Shown one piece after another: positions 1 to 9,504 of a DNA stretch of 64,000 bases. The notes under the pieces are model-generated. The model did not search any database and was not told the origin of the DNA. It saw nothing but the letters and a program-made list of their open reading frames with translations. The DNA is taken from the NCBI RefSeq assembly GCF_902859895.1, contig NZ_CADIKM010000002.1, forward strand, positions 124,001-188,000. Reading direction: 5' to 3'. This stretch comes from Pararobbsia alpina (GTDB taxonomy: Bacteria > Pseudomonadota > Gammaproteobacteria > Burkholderiales > Burkholderiaceae). Within the stretch, counting starts at the first letter, position 1, and every line of letters begins with the position of its first letter. A program made the translations under genes and the position numbers.

Positions 1-18
1 TTGCAAAGGGCTTCTGGT

Positions 19-59
19 CCGATCCGCCCGTACGAGGACACCTCGCCCGGGCGGATCGG
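19..59. terminator. Strong hairpin without a clear U-tract
   Basis: Perfect 12-base arms CCGATCCGCCCG (19-30) and CGGGCGGATCGG (48-59) flank a 17-base loop. No T-run follows on either side, so this may be a transcript-end stem of a gene lying left of the window rather than a classical intrinsic terminator. The rest of 60-308 holds no convincing gene and I see no clear promoter in it. Confidence 0.4.
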
Positions 60-308
60 GGTGGGACAACGCCGTCTTGCGGAGGCAGGAAAACGTCACA
101 GGTGCTGGCGTTCATGCCGATGTATCTGTATGGTCTTGCCGGTACGCCACGCAGCAAGGTTGCGATAGCGTGCACTTGAAACTCCCGACTGCATGCCGCA
201 GCCTGGGCTATCGAGGAACGAGCGCGACAAGCGGTAGCATGAGCGGGTCCGTTCATACCCGGATGTCGATGCGCACTTTTTACGACCAGTGGTAGGCTGG
301 GATTGAAC

Positions 309-2258
309 ATGGTCACTGAAACGAACCTGACTGACGTATTGCTCGACCAGATCAATCACGGACAGTCGGCAAGTGCGCTGGAAAAAATCAACAAGCTTCT
401 CGAACAGGAGCCGAATCAACCAGGGCTGTTGACGCTGAGAGCGGAAGCTTTGCGGCTTTCGGGACGCGCCGGCGAAGCAATCGAGGCGTTTCGTAGAGCC
501 GGCGCGGTGGGGGGCGGACCGCGCAACTGGCTGGTCGCGGGCCTGATGCTCAGTGAGGCACGTCGTATCGATGAGGCGCTTTCATGCCTGATGAACGCCA
601 TCGCGGAAGATCCCAACAGCGAGGAAATACTGAACGTCCTCGTAACTACGCTGTTCAATGCGAATCGTCACAAGGAAGGCATCTTCTTTGCAAGGCGTCT
701 GATTGCTTCGAGTCGCAATGAGAAGTATCTGTCGCACGCGGCGCTGCTTTTGCAAAGCAACGAACTCTATGACGAGGCCGTGGATGTATTCAAGAGAATT
801 GCCGGGTCGACCGAAGACGATCCGGCTCTGCTGGGCGCGGCCCTGGTGCCGGCCCGGTTCACCTGCGAATGGGAATGGATCGAATCGATTCAGGAACGCA
901 TAAAAGCCCATTACGCAAGCGGCCAATACGGTGCCACTCAAGAGTATCCGCTCACGCATCTGACATGGTGTACCAATGAGTCGTACAACCTTGAAGTAAC
1001 AAAGGCCTATGCGGGGCGAATGCTACCGGTCGTGTCGCCGCTCGTGAAAGCGACGCGTAAGGTCGATTCGCATGCGCGCATAAGAATTGGCTACCTGTCG
1101 TCCGACTTCTGCAATCACGCGACCATGCATTTGATGGTGGGTTTGTTTGAGCGCCACGACCGGGAGCGATTTGAAGTATTCGCCTATGACTACAGTCGTC
1201 CGGACGGTTCCGAATACAGGGAGCGGTTTCTTCGCGCGGTCGAGCACCATGTCGACATCACCGCGCTCACCGATGCCGATGCCGCCGCTCGCATTGCGAA
1301 CGACGAGTTGGACCTGTTGTTCGATCTGAAGGGACACACCGGTTGGGGACGCCTCGGCATCATGGCGTACCGGCCCGCGCCGGTTCAGGTCGCTTACCTC
1401 GGTTTTCCCGGTTCCACGGCTACGTCGTTCATCGACTACCTGGTCTCGGATCGGTTCGTGACGCCTGAAAGCAGCGCAGCTTTCTTCACTGAAAAGCTGT
1501 GCCGCCTGCCGCATTCCTATCAATGCAATGACCGCAATCGCCCCGTCGCCGGAAACCCGGGCTCGCGCGCGATGTATGGCCTGCCCGAAGACGCGGTGGT
1601 CTTCTGTGCGTTCAATCAGTCGTACAAGATCGATCGAAACAGCTTCAACGTGTGGATGCGGGTGCTCAACGAAGTTCCGAACGGCGTGCTGTGGCTGCTG
1701 AATCAGGGGGAAGGCGCGGAGAAGAACCTGAGACACCACGCTGAACGTGCTGGCGTGCAACCGGGCAGACTGATCTTTGCCGGGTTTGCCGCCCCCGACC
1801 AGCACATCGCCCGGTTGCAGCTGGCCGACGTCGCGCTCGACGCACTTGTGTGTAACGGACACACGACCACTTCGGATACGTTGTGGGCCGGCATTCCGGT
1901 CATCACGGCCCAGGGCCGTCACTTTGCGTCCCGAGTCAGCGAAAGCCTGCTCAACGCAATGAACTTGCCCGAACTCGTCGCGCGCAACGCCGACGAAATG
2001 GTGCAGATTGCCGTGCGTGTCGGAAACGACGCCGATTTTCGCAAGGCCTTACGCGCGAAAGTAGCGGCAAATATCGTTGACGCTCCCCTGTTTGATACAG
2101 AGCGTTTTACCCGAAACTTCGAGACAGCGATCCGCATGATGGTCGATGCCAGCCGCGTGGCTGAGCCCTTCGTCCATCTCGACGTACCGGATTGCCTTGT
2201 AGAGAAACCGCAGCCAGCGCCTCGGCGGTCACGGCGGCGTCAGCGCGTTTCGAAATAG
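309..2258 (+). CDS. SPINDLY-type O-linked GlcNAc transferase with N-terminal TPRs
   Basis: A 649-residue cytoplasmic protein of the bacterial SPINDLY/OGT family (GT41), whose members transfer a sugar from a nucleotide-sugar donor to Ser/Thr of proteins. Residues 1 to about 130 form helical TPR-like repeats, with pairs such as LLEQEPNQPGLLTLRAEALR. The catalytic half begins near residue 257 (RIRIGYLSSDF) and includes DLLFDLKGHTGWGRLGIMAYRP, the family block PVQVAYLGFPGSTA, and a CNGHTTTSDTLWAGIPVIT donor-site segment. The C-terminus carries ERFTRNFETAIRMMVDASR. I chose ATG 309 because the upstream in-frame TTG at 303 has no better ribosome site. In Burkholderiaceae such proteins often sit near flagellar or surface glycosylation genes, but the immediate neighbours here do not show the target. 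A fragment of a paralogue lies at 20591-20848. Confidence 0.85.
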   Translation: MVTETNLTDVLLDQINHGQSASALEKINKLLEQEPNQPGLLTLRAEALRLSGRAGEAIEAFRRAGAVGGGPRNWLVAGLMLSEARRIDEALSCLMNAIAEDPNSEEILNVLVTTLFNANRHKEGIFFARRLIASSRNEKYLSHAALLLQSNELYDEAVDVFKRIAGSTEDDPALLGAALVPARFTCEWEWIESIQERIKAHYASGQYGATQEYPLTHLTWCTNESYNLEVTKAYAGRMLPVVSPLVKATRKVDSHARIRIGYLSSDFCNHATMHLMVGLFERHDRERFEVFAYDYSRPDGSEYRERFLRAVEHHVDITALTDADAAARIANDELDLLFDLKGHTGWGRLGIMAYRPAPVQVAYLGFPGSTATSFIDYLVSDRFVTPESSAAFFTEKLCRLPHSYQCNDRNRPVAGNPGSRAMYGLPEDAVVFCAFNQSYKIDRNSFNVWMRVLNEVPNGVLWLLNQGEGAEKNLRHHAERAGVQPGRLIFAGFAAPDQHIARLQLADVALDALVCNGHTTTSDTLWAGIPVITAQGRHFASRVSESLLNAMNLPELVARNADEMVQIAVRVGNDADFRKALRAKVAANIVDAPLFDTERFTRNFETAIRMMVDASRVAEPFVHLDVPDCLVEKPQPAPRRSRRRQRVSK

Positions 2259-2498
2259 AGCTAAGTCGCTTGCGGCCTTCGTGACCGCGTGTCCGTCATG
2301 CGCTGATTCAGCTGAGCTGCGACACAGACAGGAGCGAGGAGAGGCACGGCCCGGCGACGACAGGCGCCGCAACTACACGCGAAGCTCGGATGGCCTGAGG
2401 TGCGGGCGGCTGCTTTGCGTCGTCTCCTGCGACCGGGATCAGCCACTGCCGCGGTCGCACGTCGCAAACGAAAACTCCCTGCCGTCGCTGCTACCCGA

Positions 2499-3266
2499 TT
2501 AGCGCGGAAGCGTCGACAGATACGCGGCAGCGCCTTCAATCTGCGCATCCGTCATTTGTGCCGCAATCGCCGTCATCGATCCCGGCTTGGCGGCGCCGTT
2601 CTTTGCTCGGGCCTGGAACTCGTGCAAGCGCTCGACAGTGAAACTGGCCGGCTGCCCCGCGATGCTCGGGAATCGCGCGCCATTACCTTTTCCACCGGCC
2701 GCATGACAGCCGAAGCACGCCGCCAGATTGCTCCCGTCGCCGAGCTCCGCAAGTTTGCGCCCCGCTTCGATCTCTCCGGCCTGCGGCGCTTGTGCAGCCT
2801 GCGCGAGCGGCGGGTGCTGTGCAGCGAAGTACTCGGCGATTTCGCGCATGTCGCTGTCGGACAGGTTATGCGCGACCGACTGCATCACCGGACTGGCGCG
2901 CGTGCCGTCCTTGAACATCGATAAGGCATGGGCCAGATAGTCGGCGTTCTGCCCGGCGAGCCGAGGTATCGCGCCAGACGACGCACCTTCTCCGGCCGCG
3001 CCGTGGCATGCCGCGCAGGAGGACACGAGACCGCTGTGCGGATCCAGCGTGGAAGGCGAGGCGAAAGCGGACGGCGCGGACAGAAGAGAGGTCGTCAGCA
3101 CCAACGCCAAGGCGGCGAACACCTTGCCGGCCCCGGTGGAGGCTCGGCTTGCCGGCGTCGTTTGCTGCTGGATGGCTCGTGAGAGGCTTTCGACTATCTG
3201 ACGGGACGCGTCGCCCTGTCTGTCACGCCGAGGTGCGGACGACTCCGCTGTGGCGATGTAAAGCAT
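2499..3266 (-). CDS. Diheme cytochrome c (c4/c553-like), exported
   Basis: A 255-residue c-type cytochrome with two heme motifs, CAACH at residues 84-88 and CFGCH at 184-188, each followed by a cytochrome c fold with a likely Met axial ligand (SPVMQS and PGSMTA). The two similar halves are typical of cytochrome c4-type electron carriers in the periplasm. A hydrophobic stretch at about 49-70 ending SAPSAFASP looks like a signal sequence, but about 48 polar residues precede it. Either the true start is internal or the leader is unusually long; ATG 3266 is the only ATG near. It stands alone, and its redox partner is not evident from the neighbours. Confidence 0.8.
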   Translation of the reverse strand: MLYIATAESSAPRRDRQGDASRQIVESLSRAIQQQTTPASRASTGAGKVFAALALVLTTSLLSAPSAFASPSTLDPHSGLVSSCAACHGAAGEGASSGAIPRLAGQNADYLAHALSMFKDGTRASPVMQSVAHNLSDSDMREIAEYFAAQHPPLAQAAQAPQAGEIEAGRKLAELGDGSNLAACFGCHAAGGKGNGARFPSIAGQPASFTVERLHEFQARAKNGAAKPGSMTAIAAQMTDAQIEGAAAYLSTLPR

Positions 3267-3423
3267 GGGATCTGTTGCATTGTCGGTGGACGGGGTACTG
3301 ATGATACAAGCGACCGCCGGCGGCTGCAGCGACGAATGTATTGAGCACCTATTGAGCAGTTCTATAGCGCTCCTAGTCTTGCGTTACGCCAGGCGAAGCA
3401 TCGACGAAAAGACGGGGCGATGC

Positions 3424-4158
3424 CTACTGCGTAGCGGCTCCTACCCCCAAATATTGCTGCTGCAAGCCCTTGTCGGCTTTCAGCGCCGCTGCCGGCAACG
3501 TCAGCACGATGCGCCCGGCCATCATGATGGCAACCGCATCGGCCACCGCCAGAGCCATGCCGAGATTCTGCTCAACCAGCAGGATGCTGATGCCCTCGCC
3601 GTTGACTTTCCGCAGCAGCTCGACGAGATGAGCAACGATGGCGGGAGCAAGTCCCTCCGAGGGCTCATCGAGCACCAGTAGCCGCGGATTGCGCAGAAGT
3701 GCGCGGGCGATGGCCAACATCTGCCGCTCCCCGCCCGACAGTTCATTACCGCGGTTGCGGCGACGCTCGGCGAGACGCGGAAATGCATCGTAGGCCCTCT
3801 CGATGGTCCAGCCGCCCCCCTTTCCGCTTCGGGGTGCGAAGAGTCGCATGTGTTCATCCACGGTCAGCGAGCGGAATATCCTGCGCCCCTGCGGTACGAA
3901 TCCGATGCCCTTGCCGCTGATATGGTGCGGACGGCGCCCGCGAAGCTCTTCGCCACACCATTGGATCGAGCCATCCGATGTGCCCTGCAAGCCGATGATG
4001 GCGTTGCACAAGGTGCTCTTGCCCATGCCGTTGCGTCCGACCAGGGCCAGCGGCGCACGCGTAACATCGAGATCCACCCCCTGCAGCACGTGACTCTTCC
4101 CGATGTGAACCTGCAGCCCTCGCACCTTCAGGCCGGGCGACACCGTCTCTTCATTCAT
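3424..4158 (-). CDS. Branched-chain-amino-acid-type ABC transporter ATPase (LivF-like)
   Basis: A 244-residue ABC ATPase of the LivF group. It has Walker A GRNGMGKST, signature LSGGERQM and Walker B LLVLDEPS, followed by the switch His in LLVEQN-type sequence. I chose ATG 4158, which overlaps the stop of the upstream livG-like gene (ATGAATGA), over an upstream in-frame GTG at 4179. This is the last gene of an eight-gene minus-strand unit beginning at 10713. It should pair with the LivG-like ATPase to power the LivH/LivM-like permeases. The ligand is unknown. No strong intrinsic terminator is visible in the 157 bases downstream. Confidence 0.9.
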   Translation of the reverse strand: MNEETVSPGLKVRGLQVHIGKSHVLQGVDLDVTRAPLALVGRNGMGKSTLCNAIIGLQGTSDGSIQWCGEELRGRRPHHISGKGIGFVPQGRRIFRSLTVDEHMRLFAPRSGKGGGWTIERAYDAFPRLAERRRNRGNELSGGERQMLAIARALLRNPRLLVLDEPSEGLAPAIVAHLVELLRKVNGEGISILLVEQNLGMALAVADAVAIMMAGRIVLTLPAAALKADKGLQQQYLGVGAATQ

Positions 4159-4933
4159 GGCCTGCCCCCACTCCTTCACCGAAGTAAATACGCTGCACTT
4201 GTGCGTTCTCGCGGATGCTCGCCGGGTCGCCCTGAACCACGAGCCGTCCGTCCTTCATCACGGTGACCTGATGCGCCAGCCGTAAGGCTACGTCCATGTC
4301 GTGCTCGATCAGCACGATGGTCAGCGACGCCGGCAGACCTTCAATCAGTTCGATGAGCGACTGGCGCTCGGCCGGCGACAAGCCCGCCGCCGGCTCATCC
4401 AGAAGCAACAGACGCGGGTCGCCCGCCAACGCCATACCAATCTCCAGCTGGCGCTGCTGTCCGTGGGAGAGCGCGGCCACGTCGTCCGTGAACCGCTCGC
4501 CGAGGCCGACACGTGCTGCCAGTGTCTGTGCGCGCTGCCAATGCAATGAATCGGCGCGTTCACGTCGCAGGGAGAATCGGCCGCCAGCGCAACCCCGTAG
4601 TGCGACATACAGGTTCTCCTGCACCGTGAGTCCGCCGAACAACAGGGAACTCTGGTACGTGCGCGCCACACCGCGCCGCGCCCGTTGCCACGACGACAGG
4701 CCGGTGACGTTCTCGCCGAACAGACGAATCCTTCCCGAGGTGGCGTGCAGGTCGCCGGAAATCACGTTGAACAGCGTGGTTTTGCCCGCCCCATTGGTTC
4801 CCAGCAGCACATGACGCTCGCCCGTGCGCACCATCAACGACACATTGTCGATGGCGCGCACGGCGCCGAAGCGCACGCCGAGTTCGTGCACCTCCAGCGC
4901 CGCTACCGGTTTATATTGCGACTCGCTGGCCAT
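4151..4933 (-). CDS. Branched-chain-amino-acid-type ABC transporter ATPase (LivG-like)
   Basis: A 260-residue ABC ATPase with Walker A GTNGAGKTT, a signature variant LSHGQQRQLEIGMAL and Walker B LLLLDEPAAGLSPAE, typical of LivG-type subunits. Its ATG at 4933 shares one base with the TGA of the substrate-binding protein gene (TGATG), indicating translational coupling, and its end overlaps the livF-like start. Together with LivF, LivM, LivH and the binding protein it makes a full five-part importer. A TTG at 4942 is an alternative start but is less likely. Confidence 0.9.
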   Translation of the reverse strand: MASESQYKPVAALEVHELGVRFGAVRAIDNVSLMVRTGERHVLLGTNGAGKTTLFNVISGDLHATSGRIRLFGENVTGLSSWQRARRGVARTYQSSLLFGGLTVQENLYVALRGCAGGRFSLRRERADSLHWQRAQTLAARVGLGERFTDDVAALSHGQQRQLEIGMALAGDPRLLLLDEPAAGLSPAERQSLIELIEGLPASLTIVLIEHDMDVALRLAHQVTVMKDGRLVVQGDPASIRENAQVQRIYFGEGVGAGHE

Positions 4934-6189
4934 CACGGGCAAGACGGATTGTCCCGCCCGGCTTCGCCCTTGGCGAGGTAGGCCTCGCGGGGTTGGCCCA
5001 GGGTCTGATTGACGTCCTTCGTCATTTTCACAAGCTTGTTGTAAAGCTGTCCCTGGGCGTTCTGCTCAACCTCGGTCAGGTAGATATCCACGATCCCCTG
5101 GCGATTCTCGTCCAGTTTGACTTCGCCGCTGGGCGACTTCACCGTGAGGTTCGAGAGCGCCTTGCGGAAGGCCGATTGATGGTCCGACATATCGCCCTTT
5201 ACCTGATCGAGCGCGAGCGTCATCGCTTTGGTGGCGGTGTAGTAGTTGTTGGCGAACAGCGATGGCGATTGCAGGCCGTCCGGAAACTTCTTGCGGTAGG
5301 CCGCAACGAAGGCCTTCCATTCGGGCGCATCGTTATTGTCCGCGGTCGGACCGGCACTCAGCATGCCGACAATCTGTTTGCGGAACGGGCCACGTGCCGA
5401 CAAGACACTCTGGTCGACGGTGATCGAGCCGCCCAGCATATGCGCCTGGCCGCCGGCCTGGTTGTACTGCGACATGAACGTCACGGCATCGGACCCGCCG
5501 AGCACGACGAACACGGCGTCTACGTTGGTCGGCAACTGAGCGATCACGCTGCTGTAGTCCTTGGTGCCCAATGGAACCCAAAGCTTGGCCGGTACCTTGC
5601 CGCCCTTCGCGCAGAATTCCTGCATGAAGCCATTGACCTGCGCATAGGGGAAGGAATAATCCTCGGAGACGATGGCCACGCGGTGGTACTTCTTGACGTC
5701 ATACGCATAGGTGCCAAGACCGGCCATCCACTGCGTGCCATCGCCCATGAAGCGGAAGAAGTTCGGGGATGGATCGCGCAAGGTGGTGTTTTCGGCCGCT
5801 GACGATCCATTGATGAAGGTCACGCCTGGCACAGACTTCGAATAGTTCTTGATGGCAATGCCTTCGCTGCCGGAGAGCGGGCCAATGATCACGTCGACCT
5901 TGTCCTGCTCAACCAGTTTGCGGGCCTTGGCCACGACCACGTCGGGTTCCGCGTTCGTCCCTTCGACAATCGTCGTGATGGTTTTGCCGCCCGCACTTGA
6001 TTTGACATCATCGAGCGCCAGCTGGACGCCTCGGACACTGTCCTGTCCAGGCGAGGCAAAAGGGCCTTCGAGCGTGGCCAGCACGCCGACCTTGAGTTGT
6101 GCCCACGCAGGGGTGGCGAGCAGCACACCCGACAGCGCGGCGACTGCCAATGCGCTGCGGCTATAAGCGGTTTTGTGGAACATTTTCAT
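4933..6189 (-). CDS. ABC transporter periplasmic substrate-binding protein, Liv/aromatic-ligand type
   Basis: A 418-residue type I periplasmic binding protein. A signal peptide (MKMFHKTAYSRSALAVAALS and onward, cleaved after ATPAWA) precedes the fold start LKVGVLATLEGPFASPGQDS. The Peripla_BP_6 hallmarks VRGVQLALDDV, IIGPLSGSEG and VFVVLGGSDA follow. An AGGAGACAA ribosome site precedes ATG 6189. The gene start lies inside the 3' end of the livM-like gene (29-base overlap). Related proteins bind branched-chain amino acids, amides or aromatic acids; the sequence alone does not settle the ligand. Confidence 0.9.
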   Translation of the reverse strand: MKMFHKTAYSRSALAVAALSGVLLATPAWAQLKVGVLATLEGPFASPGQDSVRGVQLALDDVKSSAGGKTITTIVEGTNAEPDVVVAKARKLVEQDKVDVIIGPLSGSEGIAIKNYSKSVPGVTFINGSSAAENTTLRDPSPNFFRFMGDGTQWMAGLGTYAYDVKKYHRVAIVSEDYSFPYAQVNGFMQEFCAKGGKVPAKLWVPLGTKDYSSVIAQLPTNVDAVFVVLGGSDAVTFMSQYNQAGGQAHMLGGSITVDQSVLSARGPFRKQIVGMLSAGPTADNNDAPEWKAFVAAYRKKFPDGLQSPSLFANNYYTATKAMTLALDQVKGDMSDHQSAFRKALSNLTVKSPSGEVKLDENRQGIVDIYLTEVEQNAQGQLYNKLVKMTKDVNQTLGQPREAYLAKGEAGRDNPSCP

Positions 6190-7219
6190 TTGTCTCCTGA
6201 TTCTTGGTCTTGTTGAATGAAGGAATGCTTGATGATTGTTCCCCGGCCTTACGCGTTTGGATCGCGCGGCGCAGGCGGGGAACGAGGTCTGTCAGCCCCA
6301 ATACTCCGGTCGGCAGAAAGAGCACGACCAACAGAAAGACAGCGCCGATGAGCGTGTTGTAGCGATCACGGTAAAACAGGTCCGTCGCGAAGGTTTGCAG
6401 CAAGACGAAGACGAGCGCACCCGCGAAGGCGCCTGCCGGGCGACGTAGTCCGCCCAGCACGGCAATCACCAGAATGTTGGTCGCCGCGGCCAAGCCCACG
6501 GAGCCGGGCGCGATCTGCCCCTGGTACCAGAGCATCAGGACACCGCCCACGGAAGCGATGAAACCTGCCAGCGCGAAGGCCGCGACTTTATGCAGCGTCA
6601 CTTGGTAACCGAGCGCGGCGAGGCGCCGGTCGCTGTCACGCAGTCCCTGCAACGCGAGGCCGAAGGGTGTGCGCACGACATAGTTCACCAGGGCCAAAAG
6701 CAAGCACGCCAGCCCGACGCTCAGTCCATAAAGCGGAATAGGCGCGTTCAGTTTGAGGTGGCCAAGCGTGGGTGCCGCGACCCCATTGATGCCGTCGAAG
6801 GCATTGAACAACTCGTTGTTCTGCTGTGCGAACGCAAACACTCCCATACCGATCGCCAGCGTCAGCATAAGCAGGTACACACCGCGCGTGCGCGCCGCAA
6901 TCCAGCCTGTCAGCGCACCAAACACGGTTCCGACGGTGAGTGCGGCGAGGAGTGCCAGGGGCCAGGGCAGCGGCACACCCAGGCCGCTGCCATTGATCGA
7001 CGTGTACGCCATGGCGTAGGCGGCCAGTCCCGCCACGGCCATCTGGGCCATCGATACCATGCCGCCATAGGTGTTCAGGAAGCTCAGCGACAACGCGACG
7101 ATGCCGAACACCGCAGCCTTTGCGAGAATGTTCTGCAGCCAGAACACCGGCAACACCAGCGGCGCGAGGGCCAGCGCCGCAAGCATGACCCAGCGAAGGG
7201 AGGGTGATGTCTTCTTCAT
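6161..7219 (-). CDS. ABC transporter permease (LivM-like)
   Basis: A 352-residue polytopic inner-membrane permease of the LivM group. About eight to ten hydrophobic segments start at residue 10, and it has the loop TYGGMVSMAQMAVAGLAAY and the EAA-like segment ALRDSDRRLAALGYQV. I chose ATG 7219, which has GGAG five bases upstream; the open frame extends further upstream to 7345 but that part is Arg-rich and non-family. The C-terminus has a hydrophilic tail (about 25 residues) encoded across the start of the binding-protein gene. Confidence 0.88.
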   Translation of the reverse strand: MKKTSPSLRWVMLAALALAPLVLPVFWLQNILAKAAVFGIVALSLSFLNTYGGMVSMAQMAVAGLAAYAMAYTSINGSGLGVPLPWPLALLAALTVGTVFGALTGWIAARTRGVYLLMLTLAIGMGVFAFAQQNNELFNAFDGINGVAAPTLGHLKLNAPIPLYGLSVGLACLLLALVNYVVRTPFGLALQGLRDSDRRLAALGYQVTLHKVAAFALAGFIASVGGVLMLWYQGQIAPGSVGLAAATNILVIAVLGGLRRPAGAFAGALVFVLLQTFATDLFYRDRYNTLIGAVFLLVVLFLPTGVLGLTDLVPRLRRAIQTRKAGEQSSSIPSFNKTKNQETNENVPQNRL

Positions 7220-7307
7220 CGATACTCCGCGGGCGCAGCGCGCCATTGTTCTGAGCGACAATTGCCCGGCCTCCGGCAGGCGGCGCCGTAGCCGGGCGGA
7301 AACGAAC

Positions 7308-8171
7308 TCATGCCCGGCCGAGAAGCCCCCGCGGCCGTACGGCAAGGACGGCGATCATGATGACGAACGTGAGCAGAATCGCGTAATGCGGAAACAACAC
7401 GAGACCGATCTGCTCGGCAAAGGCGACCAGGAGCGCCCCCAGCGCTGCGCCCCCCAGACTGCCCATGCCGCCGACAATGACCACGACCAGCGACGACATC
7501 AGATACCGTGCGTCCTCCCCGGGCGCGACCGACAGCGCCGAGCCGCCGATCACCCCTGCCAGTCCGGCCATCGCCGCGCCGAGCGCGAACACGAGGATGA
7601 ACAGTCGGGGCACGTTGAAGCCCATCGCCGACAGCATCGCGCGATCATCCACGCCGGCCCGGATCGCCATGCCGAGCCGGGTCCGGTACATCAGAAGCCA
7701 CAACGCGAGTCCGATCGCCAGTGCGACACCGATCAGGAACAGCCGGAAAGTCGGATAGCCGCCGAGGCCGGCCGGCAGCGGCACGCTGCCGTAGAGGGCA
7801 TCGGGTGGCTCGAACTGGTAAGTGAGCCCGCCATAGCGGGCGAGCAGCAGATCGCCCAGAACGATCGAGAGCCCGATCGTCACCAGCGCCTGGCGAAGGT
7901 CCTGGCCTTGCATGCGGTCGAGCAGCCACTTCTGCATCGCGGCGCCAAGCAGGCCGACCGCGACGGCCGCGGCCAGCACGCCCCACCACCAGCCATGCGC
8001 CGCGGCAACGTCGTAACCGATATAAGCGCCCAGCAGGTAGAGCGCCCCATGCGCCATGTTGACCGTGCGCAGTAGCCCGAAAACAATTGAAAAGCCGCTC
8101 GCCACGATGAAATAAAGCGCGGCAAGGGTCAGCCCGTTGAGCGCCACGTTGACGAGCAGCCGGGCGGTCAC
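7308..8171 (-). CDS. ABC transporter permease (LivH-like)
   Basis: A 287-residue LivH-group permease with about eight membrane spans. Family blocks are FGLLRTVNMAHGALYLLGAY near the N-terminus, a RAGVDDRAMLSAMGFN cytoplasmic loop, and SALSVAPGEDARYL followed by VVVIVGGMGSLGGAALGALL. The start is GTG 8171, which overlaps the stop of the preceding SRPBCC gene in a four-base GTGA, so translation is likely coupled. The open frame upstream of this GTG is Arg-rich non-family sequence and was dropped. Confidence 0.88.
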   Translation of the reverse strand: MTARLLVNVALNGLTLAALYFIVASGFSIVFGLLRTVNMAHGALYLLGAYIGYDVAAAHGWWWGVLAAAVAVGLLGAAMQKWLLDRMQGQDLRQALVTIGLSIVLGDLLLARYGGLTYQFEPPDALYGSVPLPAGLGGYPTFRLFLIGVALAIGLALWLLMYRTRLGMAIRAGVDDRAMLSAMGFNVPRLFILVFALGAAMAGLAGVIGGSALSVAPGEDARYLMSSLVVVIVGGMGSLGGAALGALLVAFAEQIGLVLFPHYAILLTFVIMIAVLAVRPRGLLGRA

Positions 8172-8614
8172 GTTGCGCTCAGCTTGTTTGCGACGGCGGC
8201 AAAACCGGCGCCGAAAACGTTGTTGCCGATTTGACCGATCCAGTGCGCGCGGTCGGCGCTGCCGGCCATTTCGAAATCCGCCCACCATTCGGCGAAGGTG
8301 CGCGATCCAGCCGTTACGCGTGACAGACGCACACCAGCCACATAGTCACGCACCGGCAACGTGCCTTCTATGATCTTGTAGGTGAATGCATAAGCGTGGT
8401 CGTCGAGCATCAGCAACTGCTCGCGCACGAATGCATCGGGCCCGAGTGCGAGCCGCCGCACGCCGCCGATCGTATCGCCCTGTGCACCCGCCTCCATGTC
8501 ACTGCTGATGATGCCGGGGTGATAGGCGGGCATCCCGTTGAAGTCGCGCATGATCGACCATACGGCTTCGATGGGCGCATTGATGACGTCGCTGATATAA
8601 ACGGTGTTGGCCAT
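8168..8614 (-). CDS. SRPBCC-family (Bet v 1/polyketide-cyclase-like) small protein
   Basis: A 148-residue soluble protein beginning MANTVYISDVINAPIEAVWS, the usual first strand and helix of the SRPBCC/START-like fold. Later come a conserved YTFKI-like strand (YAFTYKIIEGTLPV) and a final amphipathic helix. Such proteins hold a hydrophobic ligand in a central cavity and act as cyclases, hydrolases or ligand carriers. It is translated in tandem with the LivH-like permease and follows the Tm-1-like pair, suggesting that it handles the imported compound or a product of it. The exact reaction cannot be read. ATG 8614 begins the recognisable fold. Confidence 0.8.
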   Translation of the reverse strand: MANTVYISDVINAPIEAVWSIMRDFNGMPAYHPGIISSDMEAGAQGDTIGGVRRLALGPDAFVREQLLMLDDHAYAFTYKIIEGTLPVRDYVAGVRLSRVTAGSRTFAEWWADFEMAGSADRAHWIGQIGNNVFGAGFAAVANKLSAT

Positions 8615-8658
8615 GGATAACCTCAAAATGGTAAGTGGGCCGGACAAATGCCGGCGCT

Positions 8659-9489
8659 TCAGAAGCTCAACTGCTTGAACGCCTGCGTCTGCGCCGTCAA
8701 TGCCTGTTCGGCGGGCAGGCGTTCCATGGAACTGGCGCCGTAGAAGCCATGGCAGACCTTGCAGGCCTGCAGTACGTACTGGGCGTCCTGCGGCGTCGCG
8801 ATCGGGCCTCCGTGGCACAGCACGATGATGTCGTCGCGAACCTGGCGCGCGGCTTCGGCGATGCGGTCGATCGCGCTCACGCAATCATCCAGCGTCATGG
8901 CGGTCTCGGCACCGACCGTGCCCCCTGTCGTCAGTCCCATGTGGGCGACGAGGATGTCGGCGCCGGCCTTCGTCATCGCGACGGCCTGGTCCGGGTCGAA
9001 TACATAGGGTGTCGTCAACAGTCCCTTGGCGTGCGCGAGCCGGATCATCTCCACCTCCAGCGCGTAGCCCATGCCGGTCTCTTCGAGGTTGGCGCGAAAG
9101 AGGCCGTCGATCAGGCCCACCGTCGGGAAGTTCTGCACACCGGAAAAACCCGTGCGCCGCACATCGTCAAGGAAGGCGTCAAAGTTGCAGAACGGATCCG
9201 TGCCGTTCACGCCGGCCAGCACGGGTGTGCTGCGGACCACCGGCAGCACTTCGCGCGCCATGTCCATCACGATCTCGTTCGCGTTGCCATAGGCCATCAT
9301 GCCGGCCAGCGAGCCGCGGCCCGCCATGCGATAACGGCCCGAGTTATAGATCACGATCAGGTCGATGCCGCCGGCTTCCTCGCATTTGGCGGACAAGCCG
9401 GTACCGGCGCCTCCGCCGACGATAGGCTGGCGTGCGGACACCATCGACTGAAATTTCTGCAGCAGTTCGTTACGTTCAAAACGTGGCAA
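8659..9489 (-). CDS. PEP-hydrolase-family TIM-barrel protein (Tm-1 C-terminal half homologue)
   Basis: A 276-residue TIM-barrel protein of the PEP_hydrolase/UPF0261-partner family. Typical blocks are [58 protein letters not shown] and the C-terminal barrel segment [11 protein letters not shown]. The family corresponds to the C-terminal domain of tomato Tm-1; its true reaction is not established to my knowledge. The start codon is TTG 9489 with GAGGACC upstream, 15 bases after the stop of the UPF0261 gene, so the two are co-expressed. Length is close to a single-domain family member. Confidence 0.82.
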   Translation of the reverse strand: MPRFERNELLQKFQSMVSARQPIVGGGAGTGLSAKCEEAGGIDLIVIYNSGRYRMAGRGSLAGMMAYGNANEIVMDMAREVLPVVRSTPVLAGVNGTDPFCNFDAFLDDVRRTGFSGVQNFPTVGLIDGLFRANLEETGMGYALEVEMIRLAHAKGLLTTPYVFDPDQAVAMTKAGADILVAHMGLTTGGTVGAETAMTLDDCVSAIDRIAEAARQVRDDIIVLCHGGPIATPQDAQYVLQACKVCHGFYGASSMERLPAEQALTAQTQAFKQLSF

Positions 9490-9504
9490 AGCTCGGTCCT
9501 CGGG